17,353 nucleotides of DNA from Bacteroidia bacterium (GCA_021153285.1 JAGKTT010000041.1:1-17353), one strand, 5' to 3'; shown: positions 8,201 to 15,951, counted from the first letter of the stretch. Notes: generated by a model from the sequence alone, not told the origin. Numbers and translations: made by a program.

Positions 8201-10642
8201 ATGAAAAGTTACCTGAGATTCCTTTGGAAGAACAAGAGATACACTGCCATTCAGGTGGTGGGATTGAGCGTGTCACTGGCCTTTGTGATCATACTTACAA
8301 GCTGGCTGGTGAACATCGTGAAGATGGGTCACGAAAATCCTGAGTATGAGGACATCTACGCCGTGTGCTATCAGAATTCAATGCATACGACCTGGGCGCT
8401 CGGCGAACATCTTTCGGACAACATTCCGGAAATCGAATGTACCAGCACTATGCTCCTGTATCCGGGACATTTCACCCTCAAGAACGCGGACTGCGTGAAG
8501 ATCAACTGGTGCGAGGAGAACTTCTTCGAGTTCTTCCCACGTGAGTTCATTGAAGGCGATGCCGGTTTTCTTAAAGTTCCATCCGAGGTCGGAATTTCAG
8601 AGACCTTTGCCAATACGTATTTCCCGGAAGGCGATGCCATAGGAAAGAACGTGACGCTCCTGGACAAGGACTATATCATTACAGCGATCTATAAAGACTT
8701 CGGAGATGGTCTGATCAAGTACAACGATATGATTATGGCGATGTCTGCACGAGGTGAAAAGTATCCGTCACTCCCCTTCCAGGAAATGCTTTCCGGAATG
8801 GTTACTATGGTAAAGTTCAAGGACGGTGTCGATCCGGACGAAGCAGAAAGAAAAGTCAGAGAGCATACGGTAAAACACTATCAGGACTATGGCGACAGGT
8901 ATATCGACGAGACGGTTTCGGCACAAGGCGATGAATGGTCGGAACACTATCGTGAGAATTTCATAAGCACCTTCAAGAATCGCCTCGCTGACGAGCAATG
9001 CAGCCTTGTCAGATTTGATGAAATAACATACGACGGAACCAATGAATACTTCACTGTGAACACTGTCTTCGCGATCAGGATCGTCGTCATCCTCGTCGTG
9101 TTGCTTCTGATTATGGCATTGATGAACTATGTCAATCTGAATGTAGCACTGGCAGGAAAGAGAGCCAAGGAAGCGGCCACAAAGAATCTGCTTGGTTCGC
9201 AGAAGAACGCTACATATTTCCAGTATTTCAAAGAGGCCTTGGTCATCACCTTATTCTGTACATTCCTGGGAGTCTGCATCGCTGTAGGCGCCCTTCCAGG
9301 CATCAACGATCTTCTTCAAGGGTATGACGGTCTGGGCAGCAGATTCAGCATATCATTCGAACCGTTGACTGTGGTTGCGGTTATGGCAATACTGATTATA
9401 ACCTCTGCCCTATCCGGTTTCATTCCAGCATATTATGTTTCTCGTTTCAGTGCTCTTGATGTGACTAAAGGCACATTCAGGTTCAACAGAAAGACCATAT
9501 TGAACAAGGTATTCATCTGCGTACAGACGGTCCTTGCCACAGCCTTCATAACCTTCAGCATCATTCTGCAGGTTGGCTATGACAATATGATCAATGTAGA
9601 CAGCGGATGCGATCACGAGGACCTGTTCTATCTCCTTCCAAGCGACAGACTGGAACCTGAATCAAACTGTTTCACTCATTATGATGCTCTTCGGAGCGAA
9701 CTGCTAACGCATCCAGAAATCGAGGCTGTGGATTATACGAACAGTACTGTATTCAGCAGTTATACGGGCGGACTATGGCTGGATGAGGATGGCAACCAGA
9801 CTAGGAATAGCCATCAGTTCTATTGCACTCCGGAGGCTTTTGACATATACAGGTTCAACATCACAGAAAGGTATAGTGATGGACCATACGGCATATGGAT
9901 GACAGAATCGTTCAAGGAAATTTTCGACAAGAGTGAATTCCTGCAGGAAGAGTTCGACGACACTGATGCAAGCTTTAAATTTTTGGGAGTCATTGAGGAT
10001 TTTCCGGCAAACGGAGTACCTACATTAGCAGATGACAAGCCGGCTGGATTTGTTTACGTTTTCCCTAAGGAATATGTCAACGACTACAACCTCGCCTACA
10101 TCATCAGAACAAACGGAGACCACGAACAGGCAAGGAAGGTCATTGCTGAAACATACGAGAAGATAAGCGGCTGCAAGGTTGTGGACCCAAGGCATATCGG
10201 ACGTGAGTCTATGTACCTCACTGAGATTCTCGAACGTGACCTGCAGAAGATCGAGTTCATAAAGAATGTAGTCACTGGCATTGCTTTTATGATTGTATTG
10301 ATCGCTATACTCGGAATGATAGGAATGAGCATATACTATGCTGACGAAAGCACACACGAGACTGCGGTACGAAAGGTATTTGGAGGAACGATAACATCCG
10401 AGACCAGACGCACGCTCAAGTCATTCCTCAGGATTACCCTGATCGCCAATGTAGTTGCCGTGCCGGTGACAGTATGGCTTGTAATGGAACAGACCTGGTT
10501 CGATCTTGCCACCATCCCCGGCTGGGGCTGGTACGTCGCCCTCGCCACCGCCATTTCATTCGCGATCTCCCTGCTGGCCGTCCTCTGGCAGAGCCTCCGC
10601 GCCGCCCGCACCAATCCTGCCGAGGCATTGAAGAAGGAATAG
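8201..10642 (+). CDS. FtsX-like/MacB-type ABC permease P4 (subtype A)
   Basis: An 813-residue FtsX/MacB-family permease. The ATG at 8201 is chosen because it aligns MKSYLRFLWKNKRYTAIQ with the paralogues. In-frame ATGs at 8153 and 8162 would add up to 16 residues but lie within the upstream hairpin. TM1 is about 20-40, ectodomain 1 about 41-287, TM2-4 about 288-412, TM5 about 435-457, ectodomain 2 about 458-688, and TM6-8 about 689-798. Coupling motifs: KEAATKNLLGSQ (323-334) and HETAVRKVFGGT (719-730). Subtype A marks match P2: MNYVNLNVAL, KGTFRF then FICVQ, GIWMT, SMYLTEI and SLRAARTNPAEALKKE. Ectodomain 1 keeps NIPEIE and the FFxFFPxEF pattern seen in P2, although the rest diverges. It is the longest of P2-P6 and ends in a GC-richer stretch. 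Substrate unknown. Confidence 0.92.
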   Translation: MKSYLRFLWKNKRYTAIQVVGLSVSLAFVIILTSWLVNIVKMGHENPEYEDIYAVCYQNSMHTTWALGEHLSDNIPEIECTSTMLLYPGHFTLKNADCVKINWCEENFFEFFPREFIEGDAGFLKVPSEVGISETFANTYFPEGDAIGKNVTLLDKDYIITAIYKDFGDGLIKYNDMIMAMSARGEKYPSLPFQEMLSGMVTMVKFKDGVDPDEAERKVREHTVKHYQDYGDRYIDETVSAQGDEWSEHYRENFISTFKNRLADEQCSLVRFDEITYDGTNEYFTVNTVFAIRIVVILVVLLLIMALMNYVNLNVALAGKRAKEAATKNLLGSQKNATYFQYFKEALVITLFCTFLGVCIAVGALPGINDLLQGYDGLGSRFSISFEPLTVVAVMAILIITSALSGFIPAYYVSRFSALDVTKGTFRFNRKTILNKVFICVQTVLATAFITFSIILQVGYDNMINVDSGCDHEDLFYLLPSDRLEPESNCFTHYDALRSELLTHPEIEAVDYTNSTVFSSYTGGLWLDEDGNQTRNSHQFYCTPEAFDIYRFNITERYSDGPYGIWMTESFKEIFDKSEFLQEEFDDTDASFKFLGVIEDFPANGVPTLADDKPAGFVYVFPKEYVNDYNLAYIIRTNGDHEQARKVIAETYEKISGCKVVDPRHIGRESMYLTEILERDLQKIEFIKNVVTGIAFMIVLIAILGMIGMSIYYADESTHETAVRKVFGGTITSETRRTLKSFLRITLIANVVAVPVTVWLVMEQTWFDLATIPGWGWYVALATAISFAISLLAVLWQSLRAARTNPAEALKKE

Positions 10643-10719
10643 CCCTGGCCGGGTACAAAAAATGAGAGTTCTTTGACATACTGAAACAAGACGAAAGAAG
10701 TGTGAATCCTTGCACAGCA

Positions 10720-10750
10720 TTTGCTTTGAGAACAGAAATTCGTATATTTG
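10720..10750 (+). promoter_or_regulatory. Bacteroides-type promoter for the DUF4160/DUF2442 unit
   Basis: TTTG at 10720-10723 and TATATTTG at 10743-10750 match the Bacteroidetes primary-sigma consensus (TTTG at -33, TAnnTTTG at -7), with a 19-nt spacer in the normal 19-21 range. The DUF4160 start codon follows 30 nt after the -7 box. It is the only clear match I found in the intergenic regions of the window. Confidence 0.7.
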
Positions 10751-10767
10751 CGAATGTAACTACTTAG

Positions 10768-10773
10768 AGGAGG
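10768..10773 (+). promoter_or_regulatory. Strong Shine-Dalgarno for the DUF4160 remnant
   Basis: AGGAGG lies 7 nt before the ATG at 10781. The permease leaders lack such a site, which fits a different origin for this unit. Confidence 0.6.
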
Positions 10774-10780
10774 AACAGAT

Positions 10781-10893
10781 ATGCCAGAGATCTCGTCTAT
10801 GACTGGCTTGACCTTCACAAGGACGAACTTATGGAGAATTGGCGCCGACTTGAGAACTGTGAAAGTTTCCTTAAAATTGAACCTTTAAAGTAA
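10781..10893 (+). pseudogene. DUF4160 family gene remnant (internal deletion and frameshift)
   Basis: After a good ribosome binding site, the ATG at 10781 reads MPEIS, the usual opening of DUF4160 proteins. That frame then turns into unrelated sequence and stops at 10886-10888 after 35 codons. From about 10786 to 10893 another frame encodes the typical DUF4160 C-terminal part, including DLVYDWLDLHKDELMENW and ending LKIEPLK. That frame has no start, with a TAG at 10765-10767 just upstream. Family members are about 80-90 residues, so roughly 40 central codons are missing and the two ends are out of frame. The simplest reading is an internal deletion. DUF4160 and DUF2442 genes are often neighbours, and an intact DUF2442 gene follows 6 nt later. 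I recognised the family by eye from memory of its conserved ends. Function is unknown. Confidence 0.7.
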
Positions 10894-10899
10894 CCAGAT

Positions 10900-11139
10900 A
10901 TGGAACTGATTTATATTACTTCGGCAAAGTATGTATCGGGCTATATCCTCGAACTTACTTTTAACACTGGTGAGGTCAAATTATTTGACTTCACAAGGCT
11001 ATACGATAAAGGTATCTGCACAAAACTTCAGGATATAGAATATTTCAAGAACTTTAAGCTTGATGCGTTTTCCGTTGACTGGAACAATGAAATCGGTTTC
11101 GCTCCAGAATTTCTTTATGAACAAGGTATACCTGCATAA
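10900..11139 (+). CDS. DUF2442 domain-containing small protein
   Basis: A 79-residue protein that looks like a complete DUF2442 domain: an opening beta-rich stretch (YITSAKYVSGYILELTF), a turn with NTGEVKLFDF, a middle LQDIEYFKNFKLD, and the closing EIGFAPEFLYEQGI pattern (family form: hydrophobic, W/F-x-P-E-x-LY). It has no signal peptide or membrane segment, so it is probably cytoplasmic. The ATG at 10900 lies 6 nt after the stop of the DUF4160 remnant, and a strong terminator follows the gene, so the two form one small unit under the promoter at 10720-10750. DUF2442 is uncharacterised but often sits next to DUF4160; some such pairs have been suggested to be toxin-antitoxin-like, which the sequence does not prove. 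It has no evident link to transport. Confidence 0.8.
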   Translation: MELIYITSAKYVSGYILELTFNTGEVKLFDFTRLYDKGICTKLQDIEYFKNFKLDAFSVDWNNEIGFAPEFLYEQGIPA

Positions 11140-11165
11140 ATAGAACATAAACATACATTCTTTTC

Positions 11166-11197
11166 TCCCGATGCCCATAGCGTCGGGATTTTGTTTT
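11166..11197 (+). terminator. Rho-independent terminator after DUF2442
   Basis: TCCCGATGC (11166-11174) pairs with GCGTCGGGA (11180-11188) over 9 pairs including one wobble, with loop CCATA, followed directly by TTTTGTTTT. This is a textbook intrinsic terminator, 26 nt after the DUF2442 stop. If efficient, it would also stop array transcription before P5. Confidence 0.85.
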
Positions 11198-11219
11198 CAG
11201 TATAGATAGTCAGAAAACC

Positions 11220-11250
11220 CATCCGGGAAAAAGGCTTGTTTCCCGGACGG
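11220..11250 (+). promoter_or_regulatory. Strong hairpin in the P5 leader
   Basis: TCCGGGAAA (11222-11230) and TTTCCCGGA (11239-11247) form a perfect 9-bp stem with loop AAGGCTTG. Outer CC/GG pairs follow across one A-C mismatch. It ends within 25 nt of the P5 start and has no U-tract after it, so it is more likely to affect RNA stability or translation than to terminate. No promoter was recognised between the preceding terminator and P5. Confidence 0.6.
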
Positions 11251-11271
11251 AAAAGAGAAATGCAAAACAAT

Positions 11272-13572
11272 ATGAAAAGTTACCTGAGATTTTTAAGCCG
11301 AAACAAGCTGTACACCGCCATTGAGGTGGTGGGGCTGAGCATTGCATTGACGTTTGTGATAATACTTGGAGCTGTACTGATCGACAAGAGTCAGGTGAAT
11401 GACAACATCAAGGATGCTGATGAGATATATTCCTTGACTACCAATACTGATTGGGCTGGAAGTATGAGCGGCACGTTCGGCAATATGGGCGAGATACTCC
11501 CTACTATCCCTCAAGTAAGGGAGTGGTGTCAGTTTTATGATGCCTTGCAGCTTAGTCTCAAGACAGAGAAGAATGACAGCTTGCTTGTCACTCCTATGTT
11601 TGTGACACCGAATTACTTTACATTCTTCGGATTTGAACTCACCACAGGCACTGCTGGCGAGGCATTGCAGGCGAATGACGCCGTTGTATTGTCCAGAAAA
11701 GCAGCAGATACTCTGTTCCCCAATGAGGATCCGATCGGCAAGACTATAAGTCTGCCTGTCATCGGGGATTTAAGCGCCGCATTTATAGTTGCGGATATAC
11801 CTGAAAAGAAGGAATACACTACATATAGAATCACCGGAGTAATTGACGGACTGGGAAAGTGTGTGCTTCCGGAAGGCGATGTCTATCTGAAAGGTGGAAA
11901 TAACTCGATGGGACGTCAGGAGTGTATGTTTCGAACTGACTCTCCAGACAACATAGACGCAATCCTTCGTTCGATCAGGAGCTATCCGGCAGCAGATGAA
12001 TATGACAGAAGATCCCTTCAGGAATTAGGGATAATGCCTTTTGAAGATATCAAGGACGGTGAAATTGACTGCCCAGGATACCGCCACATTTCGGATCCGG
12101 TGCTGTTCAAGATGTTTGTGCTGATATGCATAGTCATATTGGCATTCTCACTTCTTAATTACATTTCGCTGACTCTTGCTTTCTCGCGTTTCCGCCTTAA
12201 AGAGGCGGCTACCAGATCACTGCTGGGAACCTCCAGAGCTGAGACATTCATCCGAGGCATTGCTGAGGCATTCATCCTTGTCGTCAGTTCATACATCCTG
12301 GCGATTGTGTTAGTTTTGGCATTAAAGACTGAACTGTCTTCATTGTTAAGCGTCAATATCGATCCATTAGGTAGCGGTAGCGTCTTTGCTGCTACCTTTA
12401 TCACCGCATTTGTAACGGCATTGATAGCAGGAGGAGTCAATGCTTTGATGAATCGAAGATATCGTCCAATCGATGTTATCAGAGGCGAAAGCCGTTATCA
12501 GGACAAATCATACATCGGAAAGGTCTTCATCGGCATTCAGAGTGCAATATGTCTGGCTACCGTCGTTGTGGGAATTGTCATTACCAAACAGACTCATAAA
12601 ATGACAGATTATCCTGTCGGATACAATACTCACAACATTATATCAGTGATGGGAGATGACTATAAGAAATATATTGGTGAACTGAGCCAGATGCATTTTG
12701 TCGAAAAAGTCGGCATCGCCAGCAATTCATTCGTCAGATATGTGTATCCGCAGGAACTGAAGGGAGTGAACTGGGTTCCGCTCCGAATGGACCAGAATGC
12801 CTTTGATATGCTTGGCATTAAAGTGAAAGAGTATATTGAATTGTCAGGAGTGTCACTCCAGAATGCATATACAACTGAAAAAGGTTTGCAATTGGCTGCC
12901 TCGCTGAATATGTCAGCCTGGAAGAACAAGTATATCGGAATTCTTGATGACCTCCATTTCGGAAGCGTGAAGGAAATATCGCCGGAGAATACAATCTTTG
13001 ACATTGTCATCAAGGATGACTATTCACAATATTTCAGAGGTAATATCCTGATCAAGGTGTCGGGCGACCAGGACGAAGCAAAAGAACAGATCCGTAGGTT
13101 CTTCGTGGAGAAGGGAGAGGACACGCCGCAGCTGACTATCCAGACACTTGAAGAAGCCAATCTCTTGAACTACGAGGAGGAAAGCAAACTGATGAGGCTG
13201 GTCGCAGTCTTCTCACTCATAAGCATCCTGCTTACAGCACTGGCAATCGCAGCATTGAGCAGTTACTATGAACAGATAAGCACACACGACACTGCGGTCC
13301 GTAAGGTGTTCGGCGTTTCTCGAAAGCAGATCTTCTGGCGTACGGTGTGGGGATTCATTTATCCGGTGCTCATAGGTGCCGCCGTGGCACTCCCGGTTTC
13401 ATATTTCTATATGGGGCACTGGCTGCAGAACTATCTCGTCCGCATAGATAACTCCCCTGCAATCTACCTCGGAGCATTGGCACTGGTCCTGTTGGTTACC
13501 CTGTCCTCCGTCATCATCCAGGCCCTCCGCCTTATGCGCACCAACCCGGCCGAGGCGCTGAAGAAGGAATAG
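11272..13572 (+). CDS. FtsX-like/MacB-type ABC permease P5 (subtype B)
   Basis: A 766-residue FtsX/MacB-family permease. The ATG at 11272 gives the shared start MKSYLRFLSRNKLYTAIE. An in-frame ATG at 11260 (MQNN before it) is a real alternative, preceded by AAAAGAGAA. TM1 is about 19-38, ectodomain 1 about 40-277, TM2-4 about 279-393, TM5 about 416-438, and ectodomain 2 about 440-655. TM6-8 lie in the last 110 residues, ending ALRLMRTNPAEALKKE. Coupling motifs: KEAATRSLLGTS (310-321) and HDTAVRKVFGVSRKQIFW in the second half. Subtype B marks: LTLAFSRFRLKE, VIRGESRYQDK, KVFIGIQ, PVGYNTH and LSSYYEQ. Bases 11311-11349 are identical to 13732-13770 of P6, although the ectodomains differ strongly. 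It is separated from P4 by the DUF4160/DUF2442 unit and its terminator. Confidence 0.92.
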   Translation: MKSYLRFLSRNKLYTAIEVVGLSIALTFVIILGAVLIDKSQVNDNIKDADEIYSLTTNTDWAGSMSGTFGNMGEILPTIPQVREWCQFYDALQLSLKTEKNDSLLVTPMFVTPNYFTFFGFELTTGTAGEALQANDAVVLSRKAADTLFPNEDPIGKTISLPVIGDLSAAFIVADIPEKKEYTTYRITGVIDGLGKCVLPEGDVYLKGGNNSMGRQECMFRTDSPDNIDAILRSIRSYPAADEYDRRSLQELGIMPFEDIKDGEIDCPGYRHISDPVLFKMFVLICIVILAFSLLNYISLTLAFSRFRLKEAATRSLLGTSRAETFIRGIAEAFILVVSSYILAIVLVLALKTELSSLLSVNIDPLGSGSVFAATFITAFVTALIAGGVNALMNRRYRPIDVIRGESRYQDKSYIGKVFIGIQSAICLATVVVGIVITKQTHKMTDYPVGYNTHNIISVMGDDYKKYIGELSQMHFVEKVGIASNSFVRYVYPQELKGVNWVPLRMDQNAFDMLGIKVKEYIELSGVSLQNAYTTEKGLQLAASLNMSAWKNKYIGILDDLHFGSVKEISPENTIFDIVIKDDYSQYFRGNILIKVSGDQDEAKEQIRRFFVEKGEDTPQLTIQTLEEANLLNYEEESKLMRLVAVFSLISILLTALAIAALSSYYEQISTHDTAVRKVFGVSRKQIFWRTVWGFIYPVLIGAAVALPVSYFYMGHWLQNYLVRIDNSPAIYLGALALVLLVTLSSVIIQALRLMRTNPAEALKKE
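11311..11349 (+). repeat. 39-nt exact repeat shared with P6
   Basis: These 39 bases, coding for the conserved N-terminal segment from TACACCGCC onward, recur exactly at 13732-13770 in P6. The flanking codons on both sides differ, including synonymous changes just upstream. Recent gene conversion or duplication with later divergence are both possible. Confidence 0.85.
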
Positions 13573-13598
13573 CACAAAATGCAATGCGCTAGCACACA

Positions 13599-13616
13599 GC
13601 AACTTACAGAAGTTGC
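13599..13616 (+). other. Hairpin in the P5-P6 junction
   Basis: GCAACTT (13599-13605) and AAGTTGC (13610-13616) form a perfect 7-bp stem with tetraloop ACAG and no U-tract. It lies in a 120-nt gap with no recognisable promoter. The 9-mer CAACTTACA recurs at 13665-13673. Confidence 0.45.
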
Positions 13617-13692
13617 GCACCTCCAATGGGGAGCACGCAGTTCAAGGAAGTGATTAATTTACAACAACTTACACAACACGTTTTAAGATATA

Positions 13693-15951
13693 ATGAAAAG
13701 TTACCTGAAATTCCTGAGCCGAAATAAACTTTACACCGCCATTGAGGTGGTGGGGCTGAGCATTGCATTGGCGTTTGTGAATCTGCTAAGCTCATATATC
13801 ATTGACAGTATCTCATATGACAAAGATATTGATGACAAGGAGGACATTTTTGTTTGCCACTTTATAAACAAGGCAAGTTCATTCAATATCCTTGGCAATT
13901 CTTTTGAAAAATGTCCGGAAGTAGAAGATTATTGTCAGTTTACCGAACTATATCTTCATTTATCTGCAGATGGTAATGCATTCGAAGACGATGTTCTTGC
14001 TGTCAGCAGTAATTTTTTCGAATTTCTGCCTTATAAGTTGACATATGGAAATGCCTCTGATGTATTAGCGAATAATCATTTTGCTGTCGTTTCCGAGTCT
14101 TTTGCAGACAGGATGTTTCCCGGGGATAGGCCTATTGGAAAACAGGTAGTCTGCTGTATGGAAGATAGTAATGTCACTTTGACAATCACTGGTGTCTTTG
14201 AAGATGTGGAAAAGACACAAATCCTGAACGCAGATATTGTCATAAATCAGAATTTCTATGATTATCAGAAAGACGCTCTTTTCCCGTGCGGAAACCTGCT
14301 TCATATAAGTGACGATGCGGATCTTACTGAACTTGCTGAAAGCATATACAATGGATGCGATGCTTTTATGTTCACAGAAAAACTGGCACCAAAACTTACA
14401 TTTACAAAATTAAGTGAGCTTGATGTCAATATTGGTGATCCAGCTCCTTTTGAAAATTTATATGATCGAGCTTTGCAAAAGACATTCACATTGTTCTGTG
14501 TCATTCTGCTGGTTTTCGCCATCCTAAACTATATATTCCTGACATTGGCATTTTCGCGTTTCAGGATAAAGGAGTTTTCAATACGAATGCTGCTTGGAAC
14601 AGACAAGGTAAGGACGTCAATCAAAATTATAGCAGAGTCATTGGTGCTGACATCCGTAGCATTTGGACTGGGAATAATTCTGGCTATAAGTCTCGAGGGG
14701 TCTGCGTCAGAACTTCTTCGCTGCGAGATTGATGTCTTCAGTAATGCTGTTGAAGTCGTTTGGGCAATTATAATAATTATCGTCACATCCCTTCTGTCAG
14801 GAATCATACCTGCCTTCAGCTCAACATTAGTTGATCCGATCAATGCCGTGAAGGGAGAAACAAGAAGAACTGACAAGGAATTCTTTGCCAAGGCATTTAT
14901 CGGTATCCAAGGCGGTATATGCATTATAATCATATCAATTGCCATTGCGATGTTCTTTCAGACCCGAAAGATGATTGATGCACCACTTGGTTATGACACT
15001 GAGAGAGTGCTTACATTGCAAGGATGTGATGGACTTGATATCGAGAATCATCTTGCTAACCTTCCTTGCGTGAAAGGCATCGGCAAAATAGGAAGATCTC
15101 CCGTACAGTTAAGTTCCGGATCCACCCAGGCACGTATAGGTAACGATATGATAAAACTCAACAGGTTGGATTGTAGCATTTCAGCACTGGAGGTTCTCGG
15201 AATAGAGATTGCTGAACAATTCAACAGCGAGATAAATGTATGGGATAAATTCATTACAGAAAGCGGATACCAGAGCATTATGAAGTCTTATGAAGTTCAA
15301 GGCATTGACCCGGAGGACATAAAGACTGTGTGCTCAGGAGTCGTCAAAGACTTTAGGTTCGGCAATATTACCACGGTAACGGATGGTGTCAACTGCATTA
15401 CAATAATGCCAGCTGACTGGATCCCACTAAATGTCATCAAATGCAATACAGAAGAACATCAGGCAATTGCAGAGATATCTGACAGATTGAAAGAAGTCTC
15501 CATCAATGATTTCGAGATTTCAAGTATGACGGATCAATTGCAGGAAACATTCATTAAAGAAAAGAACTCCATTGTGATGATCAGTACTTTTGGGGTTCTG
15601 TGCGTATTGCTGACCATTATGGCGATTGTGGCGATCAGCAGCTATTACTCTCAGATGAAGACACACGATACAGCCATAAATAAAGTTTTCGGTGCATCAC
15701 AGAAGAAAGTCTTTTGGGATATGGTATGGAACTTTACAGTTCCAATATTGATTGCATCCGTCATAGCTGTTCCGGTTGCTTATCTCTACATTGACAAATG
15801 GTTGCAAAGCTATCCGGTTCGCATAGAGAATACATTTTGGATTTACATCGAATCCCTTTCCCTTGTGTTGATGATTGTTGTAGCCTCTATCACACTACAA
15901 GCCCTCCGTCTTATGCACACCAACCCTGCCGAGGCGCTGAAGAAGGAGTAA
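13693..15951 (+). CDS. FtsX-like/MacB-type ABC permease P6 (subtype B)
   Basis: A 752-residue FtsX/MacB-family permease, the shortest of the six, starting at ATG 13693 with MKSYLKFLSRNKLYTAIE. TM1 is about 19-37, ectodomain 1 about 39-262, TM2-4 about 265-376, TM5 about 400-422, and ectodomain 2 about 424-640. TM6-8 lie in the last 110 residues, ending ALRLMHTNPAEALKKE. Coupling motifs: KEFSIRMLLGTDK (293-305) and HDTAINKVFGASQKKVFW in the second half; the second has IN where paralogues have VR, the most divergent version in the array. Subtype B marks: LTLAFSRFRIKE, AVKGETRRTDK, KAFIGIQ, PLGYDTE and ISSYYSQ. The interior appears more AT-rich than P4. It closes the array; a catalase gene follows after 103 nt. 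Confidence 0.92.
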   Translation: MKSYLKFLSRNKLYTAIEVVGLSIALAFVNLLSSYIIDSISYDKDIDDKEDIFVCHFINKASSFNILGNSFEKCPEVEDYCQFTELYLHLSADGNAFEDDVLAVSSNFFEFLPYKLTYGNASDVLANNHFAVVSESFADRMFPGDRPIGKQVVCCMEDSNVTLTITGVFEDVEKTQILNADIVINQNFYDYQKDALFPCGNLLHISDDADLTELAESIYNGCDAFMFTEKLAPKLTFTKLSELDVNIGDPAPFENLYDRALQKTFTLFCVILLVFAILNYIFLTLAFSRFRIKEFSIRMLLGTDKVRTSIKIIAESLVLTSVAFGLGIILAISLEGSASELLRCEIDVFSNAVEVVWAIIIIIVTSLLSGIIPAFSSTLVDPINAVKGETRRTDKEFFAKAFIGIQGGICIIIISIAIAMFFQTRKMIDAPLGYDTERVLTLQGCDGLDIENHLANLPCVKGIGKIGRSPVQLSSGSTQARIGNDMIKLNRLDCSISALEVLGIEIAEQFNSEINVWDKFITESGYQSIMKSYEVQGIDPEDIKTVCSGVVKDFRFGNITTVTDGVNCITIMPADWIPLNVIKCNTEEHQAIAEISDRLKEVSINDFEISSMTDQLQETFIKEKNSIVMISTFGVLCVLLTIMAIVAISSYYSQMKTHDTAINKVFGASQKKVFWDMVWNFTVPILIASVIAVPVAYLYIDKWLQSYPVRIENTFWIYIESLSLVLMIVVASITLQALRLMHTNPAEALKKE

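Larger units (their letters stand above)
767..15951 (+). repeat. Tandem array of six paralogous FtsX/MacB-type permease genes
   Basis: Six full-length permeases (805, 778, 793, 813, 766 and 752 residues) follow each other on one strand and take up most of the window. All share the eight-helix, two-ectodomain layout and the doubled coupling motif. P2-P6 also share an N-terminus close to MKSYLRFLSRNKLYTAIE and the C-terminus NPAEALKKE. Junctions are 35, 164, 98, about 629 (containing the DUF4160/DUF2442 unit) and 120 nt, counted to the preferred starts. The array arose by duplication. It may continue upstream, since the window opens inside the ATPase gene. Confidence 0.93.

Noticed and set aside
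10434..10818. Long open frames on the minus strand across the P4 end
   Set aside because: They are shadows of the GC-richer P4 3' end and its spacer, with no recognisable domain and no leader signals.
10781..10888. A genuine 35-residue protein from ATG 10781
   Set aside because: After MPEIS the frame matches nothing, while the overlapping frame carries the DUF4160 C-terminal part, so a frameshifted remnant is more likely.
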